Assembly: GCF_002843605.1 (NCBI RefSeq) | Contig: NZ_CP025263.1 | Location: 1,184,501 to 1,248,500, forward strand | From: Pseudomonas sp. S09G 359 | GTDB lineage: Bacteria; Pseudomonadota; Gammaproteobacteria; Pseudomonadales; Pseudomonadaceae | Length of the DNA: 64,000 nt | Reading direction: 5' to 3' | Shown: in pieces, positions 1-9,247 of the stretch | Numbering within the stretch: position 1 is the stretch's first letter | Layout of the letters: every line of letters begins with the position of its first letter | Program-made: the position numbers and the translations under genes | The notes under the pieces: model-generated | The model's input: only the letters and a program-made list of their open reading frames with translations | The model's database searches: none | Told to the model about the DNA's origin: nothing

Positions 1-2
1 AC

Positions 3-1592
3 GGCAAGAACGGCAGCGGCGGCAGCCTCGACACCACCGGCCCGATTGGTGACTCGGGCTTGGCCTATCGCCTGATCGTCGACCATGAAGATGAAGACTA
101 CTGGCGCAACTTCGGTACCCACCGCGAGACGCTGGTGGCGCCGTCCCTGGCCTGGTATGGCGACACCACCAAGTTGCTGTTTGCCTACGAACACCGCGAA
201 TTTCTCTCGCCGTTCGACCGTGGCACCGCCATCGACCCCAAGACTAACCACCCCTTGGATATCCCGGCGACGCGACGGCTGGATGAGCCGTTCAACAATA
301 TGGAAGGTCGCTCGGACCTGTATCGCTTTGAAGCCGACCATGATTTGAACGACGACTGGAAAGTCCATTTCGGCTACAGCTGGAACCGCGAAACCTACGA
401 CGCCAGCCAGGTGCGCGTCAGCGCCGTAAACGCCAATGGCACCCTGACCCGGCGCATGGACGGCACCAAAGGCGCGATCACCACCGACCGTTTCACCACT
501 GCGAGCCTTGAAGGCAAGGTCAACGTGTTCGGCCTGCAGAACGATCTGGTGTTTGGCGTGGATGACGAATACCGCAAGATCTACCGCGCCGACCTGATTC
601 GCCAGAATTCACGCAGCACTTTCAACTACAACAACCCGGTCTACGGCAACGAAGTGGCAGGCACTACCGTCAGCGCCGCCGACAGTGCCCAGACCGACCT
701 GCTGCGCAGCGACTCGCTGTTCTTCCAGGACGCGATCCACCTGACCGACCAGTGGATTTTCGTGGCGGGCGCGCGCTACCAGATGTACGACCAATACGCC
801 GGCAAGGGCGTGCCGTTCAAGGCCAATACCGACGGCAATGGCCAGGCCTGGGTGCCGCGTGCCGGCCTGGTGTATCGCTACACCGATGAGCTGTCGTTCT
901 ACGGCAGCTACACCGAGTCGTTCAAACCCAACTCCACCATCGCCGCCCTGGCCGATGGCAGCACCTTGACCGGCGACCTCACGCCCGAGAGGTCCAAGTC
1001 CTGGGAACTGGGTGCCAAACTCGATATTCCTGGGCGCATTACTGCTAGTGCGGCGCTGTTCAATATCGACAAGCGCAATGTATTGGTGTCGTCGGAAGTG
1101 GCTGGAAGCACCATCTATAGTCTGGCCGGCCAAGTCCGCTCCCGTGGCCTGGAATTGGACGCTACTGGCCAGTTGACCGACCAATGGAGCCTGATCGGCA
1201 GCTACGCCTACACCGACGCCGAAGACGTGAAAGACCAAGACCCGACGCTGGAAGGCAACCGCTTGCAGAACGTGGCCAAGCACACCGGCTCGCTGTCGGT
1301 GGCCTACGACTTCGGCAGCATTTTCGGTGGTGACCAACTGCGCGTGGGCACCGGCGCGCGCTATGTCGGCGAACGTGCCGGCGACGCTGCCAACGATTTC
1401 ACCTTGCCGGGCTACACCGTGGCGGACGCGTTCGCTACCTACGACACCAAGATCGACGGGCAGAAGGTCAAGTTCCAGGTCAATGTGAAGAACATGTTCG
1501 ACCGCACCTACTACACCTCAGCGGCCAGCCGGTTGTTCGTATCCATCGGCGATGCACGTCAGGTGTCGGTATCGAGCACCCTGGAGTTCTAA
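3..1592 (+). CDS. TonB-dependent siderophore receptor, C-terminal part (5' end outside window)
   Basis: This is an outer-membrane beta-barrel receptor for ferric siderophores, energised by TonB. The open frame runs in from the window edge, so the signal peptide, the plug domain and the first barrel strands are missing. What remains is barrel: alternating aromatic/polar strands, the typical LTPERSKSWELGAK stretch, repeated VxNxxNMFDRTYYTS-type strands near the end, and a terminal Phe as expected for BAM recognition. It looks like the FhuA/FoxA-like siderophore receptor class, but the substrate cannot be named without the plug. Its last 26 codons have been copied twice downstream (see repeat at 1513-2449). 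Confidence 0.9.
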   Translation, partial: GKNGSGGSLDTTGPIGDSGLAYRLIVDHEDEDYWRNFGTHRETLVAPSLAWYGDTTKLLFAYEHREFLSPFDRGTAIDPKTNHPLDIPATRRLDEPFNNMEGRSDLYRFEADHDLNDDWKVHFGYSWNRETYDASQVRVSAVNANGTLTRRMDGTKGAITTDRFTTASLEGKVNVFGLQNDLVFGVDDEYRKIYRADLIRQNSRSTFNYNNPVYGNEVAGTTVSAADSAQTDLLRSDSLFFQDAIHLTDQWIFVAGARYQMYDQYAGKGVPFKANTDGNGQAWVPRAGLVYRYTDELSFYGSYTESFKPNSTIAALADGSTLTGDLTPERSKSWELGAKLDIPGRITASAALFNIDKRNVLVSSEVAGSTIYSLAGQVRSRGLELDATGQLTDQWSLIGSYAYTDAEDVKDQDPTLEGNRLQNVAKHTGSLSVAYDFGSIFGGDQLRVGTGARYVGERAGDAANDFTLPGYTVADAFATYDTKIDGQKVKFQVNVKNMFDRTYYTSAASRLFVSIGDARQVSVSSTLEF

Positions 1593-1826
1593 TATCACTG
1601 CAAGAACCCCTGGTGAACACGGCTCTTGTGGCGAGCGGGCTTGCCCGCGTTGGGCTGCGAAGCGGCCCCAAAACCTGCCAGCCAGATTTTTCAGGTGCAC
1701 CGAGGTGCCTGGATTGGGAGTGCTTCGCACTCCAGCGCGGGCAAGCCCGCTCGCCACAGCAAGCCCGCTCGCCACATGTAGAGTGAGCTATTAGCGTTGC
1801 CGGTATTGATGGCATTGCGGATCACG

Positions 1827-1910
1827 ATGCACACCTCAGCGGCCAGCCGGTTGTTTGTGTCCATCGGCGATGCACGGCAGGTGTCGGTGTCGGGCACCCT
1901 GGAGTTCTAA
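1827..1910 (+). pseudogene. Receptor C-terminus copy 2, fused to a dacB-derived ATG (27 codons)
   Basis: The repeat junction places the ATG of the dacB-like start region in frame with the final 25 or so receptor codons, giving a 27-codon frame that begins MHTSAASRLF and ends TLEF. Compared with the intact receptor end, most base changes are silent and one changes Ser to Gly. It is probably a by-product of the duplication; expression is unproven. Confidence 0.5.
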
Positions 1911-2126
1911 TATCACTGCAAGAACCCCTGGCGAACACGGCTCTTGTGGCGAGCGGGCTTGCCCGCGTTGGGCTGCGAAGCGGCCCCAAAACCTGCCAGC
2001 CAGATTTTTCAGGTACACCGAGGTGCCTGGATTGGGAGTGCTTCGCACTCCAACGCGGGCAAGCCCGCTCGCCACATGTAGAGTGAGCTATTAGCGTTGC
2101 CGGTATTGATGGCATTGCAGGTCACG

Positions 2127-2210
2127 ATGCACACCTCAGCGGCCAGCCGGTTGTTCGTATCCATCGGCAATGCACGGCAGGTGTCGGTGTCGAGCACCCT
2201 GGAGTTCTAA
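2127..2210 (+). pseudogene. Receptor C-terminus copy 3, fused to a dacB-derived ATG (27 codons)
   Basis: Same arrangement as the copy at 1827. The frame is open for 27 codons, with one amino-acid difference from the receptor end (Asp to Asn in SIGNARQ). It is most likely a duplication relic. Confidence 0.5.
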
Positions 2211-2445
2211 TATCACTTAAAGAATCCCTGGCGAACACGGCTCTTGTGGCGAGCGGGCTTGCCCGCGTTGGGCTGCGAAGCGGCCCCAAAACCTGCCAGC
2301 CAGATTTTTGCAGGTACACCGAGGTGCCTGGATTGGGAGTGCTTCGCACTCCAACGCGGGCAAGCCCGCTCGCCACAGCAAGCCCGCTCGCCACAATTAG
2401 AGTGAGCGGTTAGAGTTGCCGGCATTGATGGCTTTGCGGATCACG

Positions 2446-3897
2446 ATGCTGATGCACTTTGGACGATGGTTACACCTGCTGTGCTGGAGCTTTTTGCTGG
2501 GGGGATGCGCGAGTGTTTCGTCGACGTCCACCCCGGCCACCCTGGACCACCTCCTGGCCGACCCGGCCCTCAACGGCGCCACCGTCTCCCTGATGGTGCG
2601 CGACGCCCGCAGTGGCAGCACTCTGTACCAACATAACCCCCGCACCCGGCTGATTCCGGCCTCCAACCTCAAGCTGCTGACCACGGCGGCAGCCATGGAT
2701 GTGCTAGGGCCGCAGTACCGGTTTTCTACCCAGCTGCTGAGCAATGGCACCCGTCAGGGCGAGCGTCTAACCGGCAACCTGTACCTGCGCGGCCTGGGCG
2801 ACCCGACCACGCAGTTCGCCGATTATCAGGCCTTGGCCGCTCAGCTGGCGAGCCAGGGCGTGCGCCAGGTGCAGGGCGATCTGGTATTCGACGACAGCTG
2901 GTTCGACGCCGAGCGGCTGGGCGTGGACTGGGCACAGGACGACGAAAGTACCTACTACGGCGCGCAGATTTCGGCGCTGACGGTGTCACCCAATACCGAT
3001 TTTGATGCCGGCACTTTACTGGTCACCGCCAAGGCCCCCACCGCAGTCGGCCAGCCGGTGACGGTGCTGGTGAGCCCGCCCACCGACTACGTGCAACTGA
3101 GCAACCGCGCGGTCAGCGGCCCCGGCAACAGCTACGCGATCACCCGCCAGCACGGCACCAACCTGCTGCTACTTACCGGCGCGCTGGCACCGGGCAAGCA
3201 AAGCCGGCAATGGGTGAGTGTTTGGGAGCCGACGCAACTGGTCGCCAATCTGTTCGAGCAGGCGCTGGCGCAGCAGGGCATCCGGGTGCTGGGGCGGCGG
3301 GTGATCGGCGCTGCAAGCCCGGCCGGTGCCACGGTCGTGGCGCAACATCAATCGGCGCCGTTGCAGGAGTTGATCACGCCGCTGCTCAAGCTCTCGAACA
3401 ACAACATGTCCGAAGCCTTGCTCAAGGCCATGGGACGCAAGACGGCGAATGCCGGTACGGCGGCAGCGGGTGTGGCGGCGGTGGCGGGCTTTATGCAACG
3501 CCAGGGGCTGGACCCGACGACGCTCAGCCAGGTGGACGGTTCGGGGTTGTCGCGGCGTAACCTGGTGTCGTCGCAGAACCTCACCGACCTGCTGCTGGCG
3601 ACCGCGAAACAACCCTGGTTCGATGCCTGGTACAGCGCCTTGCCGATTGCCGGCAACCCGGACCGCATGACCGGGGGCAGCCTGCGCTATCGTCTGCGTG
3701 GGACTGCTGCGGAAAATAACCTGCATGCCAAGACCGGCTCCATGGCCGGCGTGTCGTCATTGAGCGGCTACATCACCGACGCCGAGGGACGGCGCCTGGT
3801 GTTCTCGATGATCAGCAATAACTACGTCAGCGATGCTACGCCGATCCGCGCGTTGGAAAACCGCGTGGCGCTGGCCCTGAGCCAATGGCGCGACTAG
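2446..3897 (+). CDS. dacB: D-alanyl-D-alanine carboxypeptidase/endopeptidase (PBP4 family)
   Basis: Class C low-molecular-mass penicillin-binding protein, family S13. It trims and cleaves peptidoglycan cross-links in the periplasm. The three penicillin-binding motifs are present: SNLK (residues 73-76), SNN (in KLSNNNMSE) and KTG (in HAKTGSMAG). The N-terminus is a hydrophobic signal ending LLGGC, so it may be a lipoprotein, although Gly at -2 is not ideal for a lipobox. The start chosen is the ATG at 2446, with a weak GCGGA upstream; ATGs at 2428 and 2452 are alternatives. The sequence around the start is copied into the upstream tandem repeat. Confidence 0.88.
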   Translation: MLMHFGRWLHLLCWSFLLGGCASVSSTSTPATLDHLLADPALNGATVSLMVRDARSGSTLYQHNPRTRLIPASNLKLLTTAAAMDVLGPQYRFSTQLLSNGTRQGERLTGNLYLRGLGDPTTQFADYQALAAQLASQGVRQVQGDLVFDDSWFDAERLGVDWAQDDESTYYGAQISALTVSPNTDFDAGTLLVTAKAPTAVGQPVTVLVSPPTDYVQLSNRAVSGPGNSYAITRQHGTNLLLLTGALAPGKQSRQWVSVWEPTQLVANLFEQALAQQGIRVLGRRVIGAASPAGATVVAQHQSAPLQELITPLLKLSNNNMSEALLKAMGRKTANAGTAAAGVAAVAGFMQRQGLDPTTLSQVDGSGLSRRNLVSSQNLTDLLLATAKQPWFDAWYSALPIAGNPDRMTGGSLRYRLRGTAAENNLHAKTGSMAGVSSLSGYITDAEGRRLVFSMISNNYVSDATPIRALENRVALALSQWRD

Positions 3898-3898
3898 C

Positions 3899-4678
3899 TC
3901 AGGGCTGATAGCCCATGCGCCAGCTAACGGCCCGGGTCGCCGCCAGCAAGCGCTGGGCCGCCGGGCCATCTTCGTCGGCGTGGAATAATGAGGTAGGGCC
4001 GACCACGGTCATCACCGCTGCTACTTGCCCGACCGCATTGAACACCGGCGCCGACAACGCATCCACTCCCGGCATCAGCAGGCCATGCACAAAGTGCAGG
4101 CCGCGCTGGCGGATCTGCGCGCAGGTGCTGGCGTAGGCCTGGTCGTCGGCCAGGGCGTGGGCAGTACCCGCCTGGATTTCGCGCTCGCGCAGTTCCACGG
4201 TTTCCCGTGACGGCAGGAACGCGCTGAACACCAGCCCGGTGGACGAGCTGAGCAGCGGCAGGACCGAGCCCAGTTGCGTCACCACAGTGACGGCGCGCAC
4301 TGCCGGCTCGATCTGCACCACCGTCGCGCCCTGGTTGCCCCATACCGCCAGGAAGCAGGTTTCATTCAACTCGTCGCGCAGTTCCGCCAGGGGCAGGGCG
4401 CCGACTTTCAGCACGTCGATGCTGCCCAGCGCGGCCAAGCCCACGCGCAAAGCCTCGCGGCCCAGGCCGTAATGGTTGGTGGCGGTGTTCTGTTCGGCAA
4501 ACCCCGAGGCGATCAATGCTTGCAGGTAGCGGTGCACCTTGCTTGCCGGCATCTGCACATGCTCGGCCAGACGCGAGAGCGAGGTGGCCGGCGACAGTTC
4601 GGCCAGGGCCTTGAGGATGTCGGTGCCCACTTCGGCCGAGCGGACTTTCTGTTTACCGGTGTCGCGGGGCTTTTCCAT
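3899..4678 (-). CDS. hmgR: IclR-family repressor of the homogentisate operon
   Basis: The product has an N-terminal winged helix (TDILKALAELSPATSLSRLAEHVQMPASKVHRYLQAL region) and a C-terminal IclR effector-binding domain. It is divergent from hmgA-fahA-maiA, the arrangement known for HmgR in P. putida, where homogentisate is the inducer. The frame also opens at a TTG at 4741, but the ATG at 4678 (MEKPRDTG, 259 aa) fits the family better. Its stop lies one base from the stop of the convergent dacB-like gene. Confidence 0.85.
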   Translation of the reverse strand: MEKPRDTGKQKVRSAEVGTDILKALAELSPATSLSRLAEHVQMPASKVHRYLQALIASGFAEQNTATNHYGLGREALRVGLAALGSIDVLKVGALPLAELRDELNETCFLAVWGNQGATVVQIEPAVRAVTVVTQLGSVLPLLSSSTGLVFSAFLPSRETVELREREIQAGTAHALADDQAYASTCAQIRQRGLHFVHGLLMPGVDALSAPVFNAVGQVAAVMTVVGPTSLFHADEDGPAAQRLLAATRAVSWRMGYQP

Positions 4679-4742
4679 GGAGGGGCGAGAATCCGAGAGA
4701 TGAATGGGCGTCTTTATAGCTTGACGGTGGCTGGTGATCAAA

Positions 4743-4767
4743 TTACGTTATGCGTAACTGGATTACG
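4743..4767. promoter_or_regulatory. Probable HmgR operator in the hmgR-hmgA spacer
   Basis: TTACG-TTATG-CGTAA is a perfect inverted repeat with 5-bp arms (4743-4757). A third TTACG half-site lies at 4763-4767, 20 bp after the first. The position between the divergent genes fits an IclR-type operator. Assignment to HmgR is inferred from location. Confidence 0.6.
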
Positions 4768-4769
4768 AT

Positions 4770-4777
4770 AAAAACAA
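4770..4777 (+). promoter_or_regulatory. Candidate Crc/Hfq catabolite-repression motif before hmgA
   Basis: AAAAACAA fits the AANAANAA motif bound by Hfq with Crc in Pseudomonas mRNA leaders. It lies 22 bases before the hmgA ATG. Homogentisate genes are known Crc targets in P. putida; the function of this copy is inferred. Confidence 0.45.
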
Positions 4778-4798
4778 CTTCCGCGTAGAGGATGATCC

Positions 4799-6082
4799 AT
4801 GAACCTCGAATACCTGTCGGGCTTCGGCAATGAATTCGCCAGCGAAGCTTTGCCCGGCGCACTGCCCGTCGGCCAGAACGCCCCGCAAAAAGCGCCCTAT
4901 GGGCTGTACACCGAACTGTTCTCCGGCACGGCCTTTACCATGGCGCGCAGCGAAGCCCGCCGCACCTGGCTGTACCGGATTCAGCCGTCGGCCAACCACC
5001 CTGCGTTCGTCAAGTTGGAACGGCAACTGGCCGGTGGGCCCCTGGGCGCGGTGACGCCGAATCGCCTGCGCTGGAACCCGTTGGATATTCCCAGCGAGCC
5101 GACCGATTTTGTCGACGGGCTTGTAGGAATGGTCGCCAACTCTGGCTCGGAAAAGCCCTCGGGCATCAGCATCCATACCTACCGCGCCAACCGCTCCATG
5201 GAGCGAGTGTTCTTCAATGCTGACGGCGAACTGTTGATCGTCCCCGAACAGGGCCGGCTGCGCATCGCCACTGAATTGGGCGTGCTGGAGGTCGAACCGC
5301 TGGAAATCGCCGTACTGCCGCGTGGCCTTAAATTCCGCGTCGAACTCTTGGATGGCCAAGCGCGTGGCTACATCGCCGAAAACCACGGCGCGCCGCTGCG
5401 CCTGCCGGATCTGGGGCCTATCGGCAGCAATGGCCTGGCCAACCCGCGTGACTTCCTCACTCCGGTTGCCCACTACGAAGACTTGAAAACGCCTACAACC
5501 CTGGTGCAGAAGTTCCTTGGCGAACTCTGGGCCTGCGAGCTGGACCACTCGCCGCTGAACGTAGTGGCCTGGCACGGCAATAACGTGCCGTACAAATACG
5601 ACCTGCGCCGCTTCAACACCATCGGCACGGTGAGTTTCGATCACCCCGACCCGTCGATCTTCACCGTATTGACCTCGCCCACCAGCGTGCACGGCCTGGC
5701 CAACCTCGACTTCGTGATCTTTCCGCCACGCTGGATGGTGGCCGAGAACACCTTCCGTCCGCCGTGGTTCCACCGCAACCTGATGAACGAATACATGGGC
5801 CTGATCCAGGGCGCCTACGACGCCAAGGCCGAGGGCTTCCTGCCCGGCGGCGCGTCGCTGCACAGCTGCATGAGTGCCCACGGCCCGGACGGTGAAACCT
5901 GCACCAAGGCCATCAATGCGGAACTGGCGCCGCACAAGATCGATAACACCATGGCCTTCATGTTCGAGACCAGCCAAGTGCTGCGCCCGACCCAGTTCGC
6001 CCTGGACTGCCCGCAACTGCAACCCACTTACGACGCGTGCTGGGCCTCGCTGCCCAACACCTTCAACCCGAACCGGAGATAA
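4799..6082 (+). CDS. hmgA: Homogentisate 1,2-dioxygenase
   Basis: Opens the homogentisate ring to 4-maleylacetoacetate using Fe(II) and O2, the central step of Phe/Tyr catabolism. The length is 427 aa, normal for the family. It begins with the typical [19 protein letters not shown] and keeps the family regions [16 protein letters not shown] and [15 protein letters not shown], which contain metal-ligand His/Glu residues. GAGG stands before the ATG. It is the first gene of a three-gene operon with fahA (3-nt gap) and maiA. Confidence 0.97.
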   Translation: MNLEYLSGFGNEFASEALPGALPVGQNAPQKAPYGLYTELFSGTAFTMARSEARRTWLYRIQPSANHPAFVKLERQLAGGPLGAVTPNRLRWNPLDIPSEPTDFVDGLVGMVANSGSEKPSGISIHTYRANRSMERVFFNADGELLIVPEQGRLRIATELGVLEVEPLEIAVLPRGLKFRVELLDGQARGYIAENHGAPLRLPDLGPIGSNGLANPRDFLTPVAHYEDLKTPTTLVQKFLGELWACELDHSPLNVVAWHGNNVPYKYDLRRFNTIGTVSFDHPDPSIFTVLTSPTSVHGLANLDFVIFPPRWMVAENTFRPPWFHRNLMNEYMGLIQGAYDAKAEGFLPGGASLHSCMSAHGPDGETCTKAINAELAPHKIDNTMAFMFETSQVLRPTQFALDCPQLQPTYDACWASLPNTFNPNRR

Positions 6083-6085
6083 CCC

Positions 6086-7372
6086 ATGACGCAGCCAACT
6101 TCTACTCGCAGCTGGGTGGCCTCCGCCAACGGTCACGCGGATTTCCCGCTGCAAAACCTGCCGTTGGGGGTGTTCAGCATCAATGGCTCGGCCCCGCGCA
6201 GTGGCGTGGCGATTGGCGACTGCATCCTTGATCTGCACGCCGCCCTGGATGCCTTTGACGGCGAGGCGCGCCGTGCTGTCGATGCCACCGCTGGCGGCCA
6301 GTTGAACGCCTTCTTCGAACTGGGCCGTGGCCCGCGCGTGGCCCTGCGTGAACGCCTGCTGGAATTGCTCGGCGAAGGCAGCCCACTGCAGGCCCGTGAG
6401 GCCGAAGTGCTGCACCACGCCGCCGATTGCCAGATGCACGTGCCGGCCAGAATCAATGACTACACCGACTTCTACGTCGGCATCGAACACGCGCAGAACG
6501 TCGGCAAACTGTTCCGCCCCGATGCGCCGTTGCTGCCCAACTACAAATACGTACCCATCGGCTATCACGGCCGCGCGTCGACCATTCGCCCCTCCGGTAC
6601 CGATGTGCGTCGCCCCAAAGGCCAGACCCTGCCGGCCGGCCAGGCCGAGCCAAGCTTCGGCCCGTGCGCGCGACTGGACTACGAGCTGGAGCTGGGCATC
6701 TGGATCGGCCAGGGCAACGCCATGGGCGACTCGATCGCGATTGGCGATGCGGCCGAGCATATCGCCGGTTTCTGCCTGCTCAACGACTGGTCGGCGCGGG
6801 ATATCCAGGCCTGGGAATACCAGCCATTGGGGCCGTTTTTGTCGAAGAGTTTCATCACTACCATTTCCCCTTGGGTGGTCACGGCCGAAGCCCTGGAACC
6901 CTTCCGCAAGGCGCAGCCGGCACGCCCTGAAGGCGACCCGCAACCGCTGCCGTACCTGCTGGATAAACGTGACCAGGCCGCCGGTGCCCTGGATATTGAA
7001 CTCGAAGTGCTGCTGACCACTGCCGCCATGCGTGAACAGAACCTGCCGGCCCATCGCCTGGCCCTGAGCAACAGCCTGCATATGTACTGGACCGTCGCGC
7101 AGTTGGTGGCGCATCACAGCGTCAACGGTTGCCAGCTGCAGGCCGGCGATCTGTTTGGTTCCGGCACCTTGTCCGGGCCTGAAGCCGGGCAATTGGGCAG
7201 CCTGCTGGAGATGACTGAAGGCGGTAAAAAGGTGGTCGAACTGCCTTCCGGCGAGGTGCGTAGATTCCTTGAAGACGGCGACGAAATCATCCTGCGCGCC
7301 CGTTGCAACCGTGAAGGTTTTGCCTCCATCGGCTTCGGCGAATGCCGCGGTACTGTGGTCGCGGCACGTTAA
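6086..7372 (+). CDS. fahA: Fumarylacetoacetase
   Basis: Hydrolyses fumarylacetoacetate to fumarate and acetoacetate, the last step of the homogentisate pathway. The product is 428 aa with an N-terminal FAH_N domain and a C-terminal catalytic domain. Conserved segments include DYTDFYVGIEHAQNVGKLFRP, YHGRASTI, LDYELELGIWIG and NDWSARDIQAWEYQPLGPFLSKSF. GGAG lies at the end of hmgA just before its ATG, so the two genes are co-translated. Confidence 0.97.
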   Translation: MTQPTSTRSWVASANGHADFPLQNLPLGVFSINGSAPRSGVAIGDCILDLHAALDAFDGEARRAVDATAGGQLNAFFELGRGPRVALRERLLELLGEGSPLQAREAEVLHHAADCQMHVPARINDYTDFYVGIEHAQNVGKLFRPDAPLLPNYKYVPIGYHGRASTIRPSGTDVRRPKGQTLPAGQAEPSFGPCARLDYELELGIWIGQGNAMGDSIAIGDAAEHIAGFCLLNDWSARDIQAWEYQPLGPFLSKSFITTISPWVVTAEALEPFRKAQPARPEGDPQPLPYLLDKRDQAAGALDIELEVLLTTAAMREQNLPAHRLALSNSLHMYWTVAQLVAHHSVNGCQLQAGDLFGSGTLSGPEAGQLGSLLEMTEGGKKVVELPSGEVRRFLEDGDEIILRARCNREGFASIGFGECRGTVVAAR

Positions 7373-7384
7373 GAGGGCAGGGTG

Positions 7385-8029
7385 ATGGAGCTCTATACCT
7401 ACTACCGTTCCACTTCGTCGTACCGGGTGCGTATCGCCCTGGCCCTCAAGGGCCTGGATTTTACGGCGGTGCCGGTGAACCTGCTGGTGCCGACGGGCGG
7501 TGCCAACCGCCAGCCGGCGTACCTGGCGATCAACCCCCAAGGCCGCGTGCCGGCCTTGCGCACCGATGACGGCGAGCTGTTGATTCAGTCGCCGGCGATC
7601 ATCGAGTACCTGGAGGAATGTTATCCACAGGCGCCGCTGCTCTCCAAAGACCTGGCGACCCGCGCCCATGAGCGTGCAGTGGCGTCGATCATCGGCTGCG
7701 ATATTCACCCGCTGCACAACTCCAGTACCCAGAACCTGCTGCGCCAATGGGGGCATGACGAGGCGCAGTTGCTGGAGTGGATCGGGCATTGGGTCACCCA
7801 GGGGCTGGGCGCTGTGGAGCAGTTGATTGGCGATACGGGGTTTTGCTTTGGCGAACAGCCGGGGTTGGCGGATGCGTTTCTGATTCCACAGCTGTATGCG
7901 GCCGAGCGGTTCAAAGTGCCATTGGCGACCTACCCGCGCATCGGACGGGTAGCGGCGTTGGCCGCGCAGCACCCGGCGTTCATCCAGGCGCACCCCGCCA
8001 ACCAACCGGATACCCCTGACACACCCTAG
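7385..8029 (+). CDS. maiA: Maleylacetoacetate isomerase (zeta-class GST)
   Basis: Glutathione-dependent cis-trans isomerase that turns maleylacetoacetate into fumarylacetoacetate. The product is 214 aa with the zeta-GST signature TYYRSTSSYRVRIAL near the N-terminus (active-site Ser and Cys-equivalent region) followed by a helical C-terminal domain. The ATG at 7385 is preferred over the GTG at 7382; GAGGG lies 12 bases upstream. Third gene of the hmg operon. Confidence 0.95.
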   Translation: MELYTYYRSTSSYRVRIALALKGLDFTAVPVNLLVPTGGANRQPAYLAINPQGRVPALRTDDGELLIQSPAIIEYLEECYPQAPLLSKDLATRAHERAVASIIGCDIHPLHNSSTQNLLRQWGHDEAQLLEWIGHWVTQGLGAVEQLIGDTGFCFGEQPGLADAFLIPQLYAAERFKVPLATYPRIGRVAALAAQHPAFIQAHPANQPDTPDTP

Positions 8030-8075
8030 ATCACCGCCCCTCCCACATTACGTCTTTGTGCAGCGAAGGCTTCCC

Positions 8076-8224
8076 GTGGCGAGCGGGCTTGCCCGCGTTG
8101 GGCTGCGAAGCGGCCCTAAAACCTGACATTGCGTTCTTGCAGGAAAAAACGCGGTGCTTTTATGGGGGCTGCTGCGCAGCCCAACGCGGGCAAGCCCGCT
8201 CGCCACAACAAGCCCGCTCGCCAC
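8076..8224. repeat. Long REP palindrome, type C
   Basis: It starts GTGGCGAGCGGGCTTGCCCG and ends with the complement, followed by one extra tail copy. It is the same family as the palindromes in the 1.6-2.4 kb tandem repeat. It lies between the convergent ends of maiA and the SirB1-like gene and may end transcription from both sides. Confidence 0.8.
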
Positions 8225-8257
8225 AATAAGCCTGCTCGCTTCAGGGGGGAGCAGGCT

Positions 8258-9061
8258 TCAGTGCACCACTGAATTGGGCGGCAGGTGCCCCAGCCGTTCG
8301 GTCAGGCGCAGGCGCTGGATCGGGTCTTCGCTGAGCAGCAGCGCGTGTTCGAGGTCGAAGCGCTCGGCGTTCGGGCAGTCGAGGCGTTGGTACAGGCTGG
8401 CGCGGGCGAGGTAGTCGGCGGCATTCGCATTGCCCAGTTCTAGCACGCGCTCGGCGTCGATCAGGGCGGCCAGCGGGTTGTCATTGGCCAGGTGCAACTG
8501 GCGCAGGTTGCGCGACAGGCGCTGCAAGATCGCGCGGGGTTCGGCGCTGTGCAGGTGTTCGGCCTGCAACTTGAGGTTGGGGCCGTATTGGCGTTGCAGC
8601 AGTTCGCGGCAGTCGTTGGGGTACAGGCGTCGACCGCCGCAGGGGTCCAACAGGTGATCGGCGCCGGGCACCCGCAGCAGGAAGTGGCCCGGGAAGTTGA
8701 CGCCGACCATCGGGATATTCAGGCGTCGCGCCAGCTCCATGGCAATCAGCCCCATGGCCAGGGGTTGCCCGCGCTTGCGTTGCAAGACCTTGTCGAGCAA
8801 GGCGGCGGCGGGGCGCAGGGGGGTGAAGTCATCCTGGGCAAAGCCCAAGTCGTTCATGCGCCGCAGCAGCGGCTGGCCCAGCTCATCCGCCGGGAGCATG
8901 GGCATGCCCAGGCTCACTTGCTGTTGCAGTAACGTCAGCTCCTGCAGGATCAACTGCGGCTGCACCGCCGGGTCATGCTCGGCAGCAATCCATAGCGCGG
9001 CTTCAAACAGCGCAGGGGGGGAACGTTCCAGGCAGGCGAAAAAGGCTTTGCGGGGGTTCAT
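8258..9061 (-). CDS. SirB1/transglutaminase-like family protein
   Basis: The product belongs to the SirB1 (YchA-like) family: an N-terminal all-helical region, a transglutaminase-like core (KRGQPLAMGLIAMELARRLNIPMVGVNFPGHFLLRV, DPCGGRRLY) and C-terminal tetratricopeptide-like helices. The usual catalytic Cys of transglutaminases is not obvious. The molecular role in Pseudomonas is unknown. The start is set at the ATG at 9061 because GGAG lies 6 bases upstream; an in-frame ATG lies five codons earlier. Confidence 0.8.
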   Translation of the reverse strand: MNPRKAFFACLERSPPALFEAALWIAAEHDPAVQPQLILQELTLLQQQVSLGMPMLPADELGQPLLRRMNDLGFAQDDFTPLRPAAALLDKVLQRKRGQPLAMGLIAMELARRLNIPMVGVNFPGHFLLRVPGADHLLDPCGGRRLYPNDCRELLQRQYGPNLKLQAEHLHSAEPRAILQRLSRNLRQLHLANDNPLAALIDAERVLELGNANAADYLARASLYQRLDCPNAERFDLEHALLLSEDPIQRLRLTERLGHLPPNSVVH

Positions 9062-9247
9062 TGCGTTCTCCGGCATATGCCCCCGTTTTAGCCTTGCTGG
9101 GAATTTTCGTCCAGTGGCATTAGAAATATCCCATCCGCTTATGTCGTAGAGCCTGGCAAACCGTACGGCTTATTCCAGCGCAGTCCGGCAGTTTTCTGCC
9201 GCACGCCTATACTTGGCGACTACAAGAAGTGATCCGGGAGCTCGACG

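Larger units (their letters stand above)
1513..2449. repeat. Three-copy tandem repeat: receptor 3' end + REP spacer + start of next gene
   Basis: Three consecutive units begin at 1513, 1831 and 2131, with lengths of about 318, 300 and 319 bp. Each holds the last ~80 bp of the receptor gene through its TAA, a spacer with a large REP-type palindrome (1628-1775, 1946-2075, 2246-2394), and about 30 bp that match the region around the start codon of the downstream dacB-like gene. Unit 2 lacks an 18-bp repeat of the palindrome tail that units 1 and 3 carry. The units are near-identical, so the amplification is recent or kept homogeneous. This accounts for the whole gap between the two genes. Confidence 0.9.

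Noticed and set aside
3899..3914. GGGCTGATAGCCC hairpin between dacB and hmgR as a terminator
   Set aside because: The stem is only 5 bp, has no T run and lies within the hmgR coding end.
4763..8005. A very long open frame (over 1000 codons) on the minus strand across hmgA-fahA-maiA
   Set aside because: It is antisense to three certain genes. High GC at third positions leaves the opposite strand open. The translation is His/Gln/Arg/Gly-rich with no domain.
9119..9247. Possible tRNA or small RNA in the SirB1-dehydrogenase spacer
   Set aside because: No cloverleaf, TTCGA arm or terminator could be found by eye.
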